Source of the DNA: a bacterium
GTDB taxonomy: Bacteria; Atribacterota; JS1; SB-45; 34-128
Length of the DNA: 11,179 bases
Assembly (NCBI GenBank): GCA_018894595.1
Contig: JAHIPN010000376.1
Coordinates: 1-11,179, forward strand
Direction of reading: 5' to 3'
Shown in pieces: positions 7,638-11,179 of the stretch (positions within the stretch are counted from its first letter, which is position 1; each line of letters opens with the position of its first letter). The position numbers and the translations under genes are program-made. The notes beneath the pieces were generated by a model. The model had not been told where the DNA came from and searched no databases. It worked only from the letters and a program-made list of their open reading frames with translations.

Positions 7638-7840
7638 TTCAAATAGACAGGCTGACTAAAATATATCCACGAAAAATCAAAAGTAATAATTTATCAAAAG
7701 ATAGATTACTTGCACTTGATAGCCTCTGCCTTGATATACCGCATGGCGAGATCTTTGGCCTTTTGGGACCTAACGGTGCAGGTAAGACTACAACAGTGAA
7801 GCTACTTGCCACACTTGTTCTGCCCACCTCGAAATATTAG
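7622..7840 (+). pseudogene. Truncated ABC transporter ATPase, second of module D
   Basis: Only the first 72 codons survive. The product begins [16 protein letters not shown], carries Walker A (GPNGAGKTT) at residues 49-57, and runs to ATLVLPTS. There the sequence leaves the family in mid-motif (normally PTSG) and stops two codons later at TAG 7838-7840. The signature, Walker B and H-loop are all absent, and no continuation is found downstream in any frame. It therefore cannot hydrolyse ATP. The break lies at about 7830, just upstream of the intact zinc-ribbon gene, which points to a recombination or insertion endpoint. GGAG at 7610-7613 lies 8 nt before the ATG at 7622. The alternative ATG at 7634 gives an ATGA overlap with the permease stop and a more typical family N-terminus. 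Confidence 0.85.
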
Positions 7841-7891
7841 ATTTTCAAAGATTGCATATTAAGTAGATGAAAGAGGGGGGAGCTTACAATT

Positions 7892-8071
7892 ATGAGAAGC
7901 AAATTGAAATGCCCAAAATGCAACCAAGAGTTTGAACATAGTTGGATACCGATGGTATCTTTTTTAAGTATAAGGTGGGGAAAGAAAAGATATATGCGCT
8001 GTCCAAAATGCCATAGGTTCTCTTGGTTTAATATATGGGACACAAGAATCAAAAGAATAAAGAATAAATGA
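7892..8071 (+). CDS. Small zinc-ribbon protein, 59 residues
   Basis: A strong ribosome binding site (AGAGGGGGGAG, about 8 nt upstream) precedes an ATG that opens a 59-codon gene. The product has two CPKC knuckles, Cys7/Cys10 and Cys37/Cys40, so it should bind one zinc ion as a zinc ribbon. Between them lie SWIPM and an aromatic/basic stretch with RWGKKRYMR. After the second knuckle come HRFSWFNIW and a strongly basic tail, TRIKRIKNK. No membrane helix or signal peptide is seen. Small proteins with this CxxC-(about 26)-CxxC-xx-SWF layout are known in low-GC bacteria and archaea as uncharacterised zinc-ribbon proteins. Its function is unknown. A role in nucleic acid or membrane binding is only guessed from the basic tail. 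A truncated near-identical copy lies at 4599-4736, and both copies directly follow ABC exporter genes. Confidence 0.8.
   Translation: MRSKLKCPKCNQEFEHSWIPMVSFLSIRWGKKRYMRCPKCHRFSWFNIWDTRIKRIKNK
7959..8069 (+). repeat. Direct repeat, right copy (111 bp)
   Basis: This is the partner of 4624-4734, with 109 of 111 bases identical and an offset of 3,335 bp. It covers codons 23-59 of the intact zinc-ribbon gene. Similarity ends at 8069, inside the stop codon. Recombination between the copies would remove module D and leave one truncated zinc-ribbon fragment beside the palindromic repeat. Confidence 0.92.
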
Positions 8072-8377
8072 ATAAAGAGGAACACGTCCTATTTAAGTTT
8101 GAAACAAGAAATAGTTAATATAAAAGAGAGTGTCCGAACGTCGGACACTGGGCAAAAGTCCTTATTGTTACTGCTTCTCCGGCACATTAATAAAATAAAT
8201 AAAAGGGGTATAGTAATATGAAAATAAAGAGGACGCTAAAAAATTAGATTGAAAGCACGATATAAAAACCAATAAAACATTACTCATTTCTTTAATTTGT
8301 TATTTGAAATAAATAATAGAGAAACATTAGCAAACAAAAGAAATAACAAGATTTTTTTGATTTTATTGATAATTGTA
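8072..8377. other. Non-coding stretch between the zinc-ribbon gene and the toxin-antitoxin operon
   Basis: There is no convincing gene here. It holds the perfect hairpin at 8129-8149. It also holds a nine-codon open frame at 8218-8247 (MKIKRTLKN) behind AAAAGGGGT. That frame has a good binding site but stops at once, so it is either a short leader peptide or the start of a destroyed gene. The rest is very AT-rich. Confidence 0.5.
8129..8149. repeat. Perfect 9-bp hairpin (AGTGTCCGA-ACG-TCGGACACT)
   Basis: The arms AGTGTCCGA and TCGGACACT are perfectly complementary around a 3-nt loop, and the stem is GC-rich in an AT-rich surround. It lies 57 nt after the zinc-ribbon stop. No T-run follows (TGGGCAAAAG), so it looks more like a small REP-type palindrome than an intrinsic terminator. 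Confidence 0.6.
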
Positions 8378-8405
8378 TTGCATATAATATTTATATGTAT
8401 ATAAT
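8378..8405 (+). promoter_or_regulatory. Promoter of the toxin-antitoxin operon
   Basis: TTGCAT at 8378-8383 and a perfect TATAAT at 8400-8405 are separated by 16 nt and lie 33 nt before the antitoxin start. The surround is almost pure A/T, so chance matches are likely, but position and orientation fit. The -10 box lies inside the spacer of a large inverted repeat. Confidence 0.5.
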
Positions 8406-8425
8406 ATATATATAAATATTATATG
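8381..8425 (+). promoter_or_regulatory. Probable antitoxin operator: 16-bp perfect inverted repeat over promoter and binding site
   Basis: CATATAATATTTATAT (8381-8396) and ATATAAATATTATATG (8410-8425) are exact inverted copies with a 13-nt spacer. The spacer contains most of the -10 box. The right arm ends on the first G of the GGAGG ribosome binding site (8425-8429). Ribbon-helix-helix antitoxins bind such palindromes as paired dimers to repress their own operon. In the transcript part of the same sequence could also mask translation. Confidence 0.65.
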
Positions 8426-8438
8426 GAGGTGTGTAAAT

Positions 8439-8684
8439 ATGAGTAGAATAAATATAAGAAAAAATGTTTGTTTTCCAGATTATTTATTAAAAGAAACTCA
8501 AGAAATAACTAATAAATTGGGTACTAATTTTAGTAGTTTTGTTCGAAAGGCTATGGAAGAATATATCGAAAAGGTAAAAATAGAAATATTAAAAAAAGAA
8601 TTAATTGAACAATGTCAAAACACTGCACAATTAAACCTTGAAACATGTGAAGATTTTAAATTTGTAGATGGAGAAAATATATAA
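8439..8684 (+). CDS. Ribbon-helix-helix antitoxin (MazE/EndoAI-like)
   Basis: This 81-residue protein is the likely antidote and repressor for the toxin encoded 2 nt downstream. The N-terminal half fits a ribbon-helix-helix fold. A short strand (SRINIRKNV, residues 2-10) would contact DNA, helix A covers about 14-28, and helix B covers about 31-45 beginning NFSSFVRKAMEEYI. The C-terminal half (46-81) is helical then acidic, with AQLNLETCEDF, resembling the segment by which such antitoxins wrap around MazF dimers. GGAGGTG at 8425-8431 lies 7 nt before the ATG. Codon use is extremely AT-rich (12 G+C of 60 at 8461-8520), unlike module D. The inverted repeat upstream is its expected operator. Confidence 0.88.
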   Translation: MSRINIRKNVCFPDYLLKETQEITNKLGTNFSSFVRKAMEEYIEKVKIEILKKELIEQCQNTAQLNLETCEDFKFVDGENI

Positions 8685-8686
8685 AA

Positions 8687-9052
8687 ATGGATTTATTTAG
8701 AGGGGATGTTGTATATGTAAATCTGAATCCGATAAAGGGTTCAGAAACCGGCAAAACAAGACCATGTATAATTATTCAAAATAATGTAATTAACAAAAAT
8801 TCTCCTACTACTATTGTAGCTATTATTACCAGCAGAGATCGGTTAAAAAAGAAATATCCTACCCATGTCTGGATTAACAAAGGTGATGGTGGTTTAACAA
8901 AAGACAGTACTATACAGTGCGAACAGATTAGAACTATTGACAACAGCCGTATATTTAAAAAAATAGGCTCGGTAAATAATAGTTGCTTACAAAAAATTGA
9001 AGAAGCTATAAAGATTACTCTATCATTTGGAAAATATTCTAACTTGCAATAA
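8687..9052 (+). CDS. mazF: MazF/PemK-family endoribonuclease toxin
   Basis: This 121-residue toxin should cleave mRNA at a short sequence motif and arrest growth when the antitoxin is lost. It shows the family signature in order: RGDVVYVNLNP (5-15), GSETGKTRP (18-26), IVAIITS (43-49), PTHVWI (about 57-62) and IQCEQIRTID (about 75-84). Arg25 and Thr48 sit at the same numbers as the catalytic residues of Bacillus subtilis MazF, so it is probably active. The length is normal for the family (about 115-120). The start lies 2 nt after the antitoxin stop. The nearest binding site, GGAG at 8670-8673, is 13 nt away, which would keep toxin translation below that of the antitoxin. The pair may stabilise the exporter island. 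The cleavage site cannot be predicted from the sequence. Confidence 0.94.
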   Translation: MDLFRGDVVYVNLNPIKGSETGKTRPCIIIQNNVINKNSPTTIVAIITSRDRLKKKYPTHVWINKGDGGLTKDSTIQCEQIRTIDNSRIFKKIGSVNNSCLQKIEEAIKITLSFGKYSNLQ

Positions 9053-9245
9053 TAATATCCCGCTTTTTACCCCAGAAATAAATTAATAGATAGATAGATA
9101 GATGGATGGGAACATATTCTATTTTCTTAAAGTTTAAAAATACTGGACTTTGAAACGAGAAACGTTGCACTTTGAAGAAAGAAAAACGCCCTTTTAACCT
9201 TATTTATAAGGGTTTGCTAAAACCTTAACTCTTTACAACATTTAT

Positions 9246-9279
9246 AATAACAACAACAAGAGAAGATGTTGTTGTTATT
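9246..9279 (+). promoter_or_regulatory. Perfect 13-bp hairpin just upstream of the module E ribosome binding site
   Basis: AATAACAACAACA (9246-9258) and TGTTGTTGTTATT (9267-9279) pair perfectly around an 8-nt loop. The AAGGAG site begins 7 nt later. A TATAAT at 9243-9248 overlaps the left arm, but I found no -35 box at the right distance. The stem may protect the 5' end, act as a weak terminator after mazF or tune translation. It also argues that the ATG at 9266, inside the loop and right arm, is not the true start. The rest of 9053-9298 holds a (TAGA)4 run at 9087-9102 and further weak stems near 9187-9227. Confidence 0.45.
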
Positions 9280-9298
9280 TCTAAAAAGGAGAAAAGCA

Positions 9299-10006
9299 GT
9301 GGTGAAATTTGAAAATGTTTTCTTTTCTTATAATAAAAGGGATTTAGTGATTAATAATGTGGATTTGAATATCGCCCAGGGTCAGATACATGGGATTTTA
9401 GGACACAATGGGGCAGGAAAAACAACTACTTTTAGATTACTACTTGGCCTTTTAAAACCAAAATCCGGGCTGATTCAATGCGATGGATTCGTCTCGGAAG
9501 ATAGGAATTTTTCTCGTGGCTTGGTCTCATATATGCCGGAATCTATTGGTATTTATGAGAAATTGACTGGATTTCAAAATTTAGAATTTCGTGCTCGTAC
9601 TGCCAGGGTTCCACATTCCCAGATTCGTCCTAAGTCGAAGGAATTACTAAAATCTCTTGGGTTACTTAATAGAGCTCATGAAATGGCAGGGTATTGGTCA
9701 AATGGAATGAAAAAAAGATTATCTCTGGCTTGTGCTTTGATTTGCCAGCCAAAGCTGTTACTTCTTGATGAACCAACCAGTGGGATTGATCCAGAGAGTT
9801 TATCTATTATCAGACAAATACTAAAGAAAATAAACAATCAAGGGACTACCATCATATTGAGCAGCCATGATTTAAATAGTGTAGAAAAAATTTGTACCCA
9901 TATTTCTATTCTTCAATATGGTAAGTTGATTTATACAGGAGTACTGGATGGGAATATATCTTCTCTTGAGGAATTTTATCTAAAGCATACTAAAAAAATT
10001 AAGTGA
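9299..10006 (+). CDS. ABC transporter ATP-binding protein (module E)
   Basis: This 235-residue ATPase carries Walker A in the form GHNGAGKTT at 35-43 (His in place of the usual Pro). The Q-loop region YMPESIGIYEKLTG at 78-91 has Glu where Gln is usual. The signature WSNGMKKR is at 133-140, Walker B (LLLLDEP) at 153-159, GIDP at 162-165 and the H-loop His at 190. It lacks a long C-terminal extension, ending soon after the core with a lysine-rich tail. GTG at 9299 is chosen because AGGAG ends 7 nt upstream and the protein then begins MVKFENVFFSYNK. A second GTG at 9302 is possible. An ATG at 9266 would add a leucine/lysine leader translated through the hairpin. The permease follows 70 nt downstream with its own binding site. 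The two form one exporter of unknown substrate. Confidence 0.92.
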   Translation: MVKFENVFFSYNKRDLVINNVDLNIAQGQIHGILGHNGAGKTTTFRLLLGLLKPKSGLIQCDGFVSEDRNFSRGLVSYMPESIGIYEKLTGFQNLEFRARTARVPHSQIRPKSKELLKSLGLLNRAHEMAGYWSNGMKKRLSLACALICQPKLLLLDEPTSGIDPESLSIIRQILKKINNQGTTIILSSHDLNSVEKICTHISILQYGKLIYTGVLDGNISSLEEFYLKHTKKIK

Positions 10007-10076
10007 AGAAGATTTTTGTGAAATAGAGCTGTGTCTAAAAAAACAGAAAACTAATTTATTAGGAGGAAGAATAAAT

Positions 10077-10739
10077 ATGCGAGATATTCTTACTATAGTT
10101 CTTAAGGAAATCTGGGAATTAAAGTACTCTATCAAATTTTTTTTATTATTTATAGCATCTCTTCTACCTATAATTTTCGCTATAATCATTTTTGATAATT
10201 CTATAAGTTTCATTCCTGCCTCTCTCCTCCCATTGTTTTTTGTTTATATAATTGCTATAGGCACTAGTGGACAAATTGCATTATATACAATTTTAGGAGA
10301 AAAAACATCTAAAACGCTGGAAGTTTTACTTTCTACAGGTATAGCTCCTTACACTATCATTATTGGGAAAATTATTCCGGGAACCATAACAGGCTATATT
10401 TTATCAGTTTTAGCTTATATTGCTATGTTTATATTTACTTCATTTTCAAAAACTTTCCCGTTATTGAATATTAATTGGTTTTTGCTTATTATCCCTTTTT
10501 TTCTTTCTTACTTTGCAGGGGGAATAAGTATAGCAGTTACAATTTGGGTCCCTGATGAAAAAATTGCCCCATTAATAGGAACATTAATTATTTTTTCTTT
10601 TTTAGGAATCTTATGGTATATCAATAGTATATTTATATCTAATTTTATTATTTTTATGTTTTTAATTTTTCTATGTACATTAACAACGTGGTTAGCGGCG
10701 ATTTCATTAAAAAGAATCCCACTTATAACTAAAATTTAA
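10077..10739 (+). CDS. ABC-2 type permease (module E)
   Basis: This 220-residue, very hydrophobic protein has segments near residues 20-39, 47-63, 97-121, 132-152, 163-181 and 187-209, giving a six-helix ABC-2 permease. The cytoplasmic segment GEKTSKTLEVLLSTGIAP (74-91) followed by YTIIIGK is a clear coupling motif for the ATPase. The start is well supported by AGGAGG at 10061-10066, 10 nt before the ATG. It is notably AT-rich (15 G+C of 60 at 10441-10500), like the toxin-antitoxin genes and unlike module D. There is no outer domain and no fused domain. No clear terminator follows, and the next ATPase gene starts 119 nt later after a small hairpin. Confidence 0.9.
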   Translation: MRDILTIVLKEIWELKYSIKFFLLFIASLLPIIFAIIIFDNSISFIPASLLPLFFVYIIAIGTSGQIALYTILGEKTSKTLEVLLSTGIAPYTIIIGKIIPGTITGYILSVLAYIAMFIFTSFSKTFPLLNINWFLLIIPFFLSYFAGGISIAVTIWVPDEKIAPLIGTLIIFSFLGILWYINSIFISNFIIFMFLIFLCTLTTWLAAISLKRIPLITKI

Positions 10740-10810
10740 TGTAATATAGAAATTTTCATCGCCCTGTTGTTTTTTCCTTAATTAGATAATAGTAGATAAT
10801 TGGAGTAGAA

Positions 10811-10828
10811 AATAGGGCAGTCCCTATT
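10811..10828. repeat. 7-bp hairpin related to the TCTGTCCCTATTAT repeat
   Basis: AATAGGG (10811-10817) and CCCTATT (10822-10828) form a perfect stem with loop CAGT. GTCCCTATTAT at 10820-10830 is identical to part of both tandem copies at 2354-2387. It is probably a short relic of the same repeat family, lying before the module F gene. Confidence 0.5.
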
Positions 10829-10858
10829 ATTTTGCAAGCAGTTAAAGGGTGTAGATGT

Positions 10859-11179
10859 ATGATTAAGAAACAGAATCCGAAAAATGATTCTACAAAAGAA
10901 AGAATTTCTCTCGTTGTGGAGAAACTGAATAAAATCTATGATGATGGAACAGTAGCCGTTAAAGATCTTTCCTTTAAACTTCATGATGGGGAGATATTAG
11001 GACTTATTGGTCCCAATGGTGCAGGAAAAACTACTACGCTTAAATGTCTGATGAATTTAGTTGAACCTTCAGAAGGAGAAATCCGGATTAAGGGATTTCC
11101 TGCCGGAACGAGGGAGGCAAAAGCTTCCATAGCTTACATTCCCGAAATTCCAATTCTATATAATGACCTTACTGTTAGA
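10859..11179 (+). CDS. ABC transporter ATP-binding protein, N-terminal part (module F)
   Basis: The gene runs off the window after 107 codons. It begins MIKKQNPKNDSTKERISLVV, about 15 residues longer at the N-terminus than the other ATPases here. Walker A (GPNGAGKTT) is at 51-59. A Q-loop region YIPEIPILYNDLT with Glu in place of Gln is near the edge. The signature, Walker B and H-loop lie outside. AAAGGGTG at 10844-10851 lies about 8 nt before the ATG. By analogy with the other modules a permease gene should follow. The family assignment is secure even from this fragment. Confidence 0.9.
   Translation, partial: MIKKQNPKNDSTKERISLVVEKLNKIYDDGTVAVKDLSFKLHDGEILGLIGPNGAGKTTTLKCLMNLVEPSEGEIRIKGFPAGTREAKASIAYIPEIPILYNDLTVR

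Noticed and set aside
7837..8085. Minus-strand open frame of 82 codons
   Set aside because: It is the mirror of the intact zinc-ribbon gene and repeats part of the minus-strand frame at 4568-4873 only because of the 111-bp direct repeat.
8218..8247. Nine-codon open frame with a good ribosome binding site
   Set aside because: Too short to support as a gene. It could be a leader peptide or the stump of a lost gene, and is noted under the intergenic stretch.
8298..8358. TTGTTATTT and AAATAACAA inverted pair followed by seven T bases, considered as a terminator
   Set aside because: The stem is nearly all A/T with a loop of over 30 nt, so it would be unstable.
9087..9106. TAGA tetranucleotide run
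   Set aside because: Four perfect units in AT-rich non-coding DNA. It is not in a gene or a promoter spacer, so no role can be argued.
1..11179. CRISPR array, tRNA, rRNA, replication origin or peptide-antibiotic precursor
   Set aside because: No regularly spaced repeats, no cloverleaf or rRNA-like sequence, and no small gene with a leader and Cys/Ser/Thr-rich core were seen, so the exporters cannot be assigned to a bacteriocin or lantibiotic cluster.

Overview
This is an AT-rich bacterial window with every real gene on the + strand. It is packed with ABC-type exporters (NatA/CcmA-like ATPases plus ABC-2 family permeases), with a toxin-antitoxin pair and several decayed or palindromic repeats between them. 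Shine-Dalgarno sites are strong, GTG is used as a start, and the antitoxin is of the ribbon-helix-helix type and the toxin of the MazF type. This suits a low-GC Bacillota or a similar low-GC anaerobic lineage such as Atribacterota. The sequence does not settle the lineage.

Layout. Module A (1-498) is the end of a permease whose start lies outside the window. Module B (641-2043) is an ATPase and a six-helix permease. It is followed by the C-terminal remnant of a REP-associated tyrosine transposase (2084-2350) and AT-rich repeat debris (2352-2572). Module C (2639-4512) is a translationally coupled ATPase/permease pair. After it come a 66-nt palindrome (4537-4602), a broken copy of a small zinc-ribbon gene (4599-4736), a promoter and a long leader. 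Module D (5126-7840) is ATPase, permease, permease and a second ATPase cut off shortly after its Walker A motif. An intact 59-residue zinc-ribbon gene (7892-8071) follows, then about 370 nt of non-coding sequence. Next is a MazEF-like pair (8439-9052) with a 16-bp perfect inverted repeat over its promoter and ribosome binding site. Module E (9299-10739) is an ATPase/permease pair. Module F starts at 10859 and runs off the window.

Each module carries its own ATPase and one or two membrane subunits, so each should form a separate exporter. No substrate can be read from the sequence, since no precursor peptide, modification enzyme or sensor kinase is visible. Base composition changes sharply between modules: sampled 60-nt blocks give 29 G+C at 5461-5520, 12 at 8461-8520 and 15 at 10441-10500. 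Together with the truncated genes and repeats, this suggests an accretion island built from modules of different origin.

The most distinctive structure is that module D lies between two direct copies of a 111-bp piece of the zinc-ribbon gene (4624-4734 and 7959-8069, 109/111 identical). Together these mark a roughly 3.3-kb segment that may have been gained, or could be lost, by recombination.
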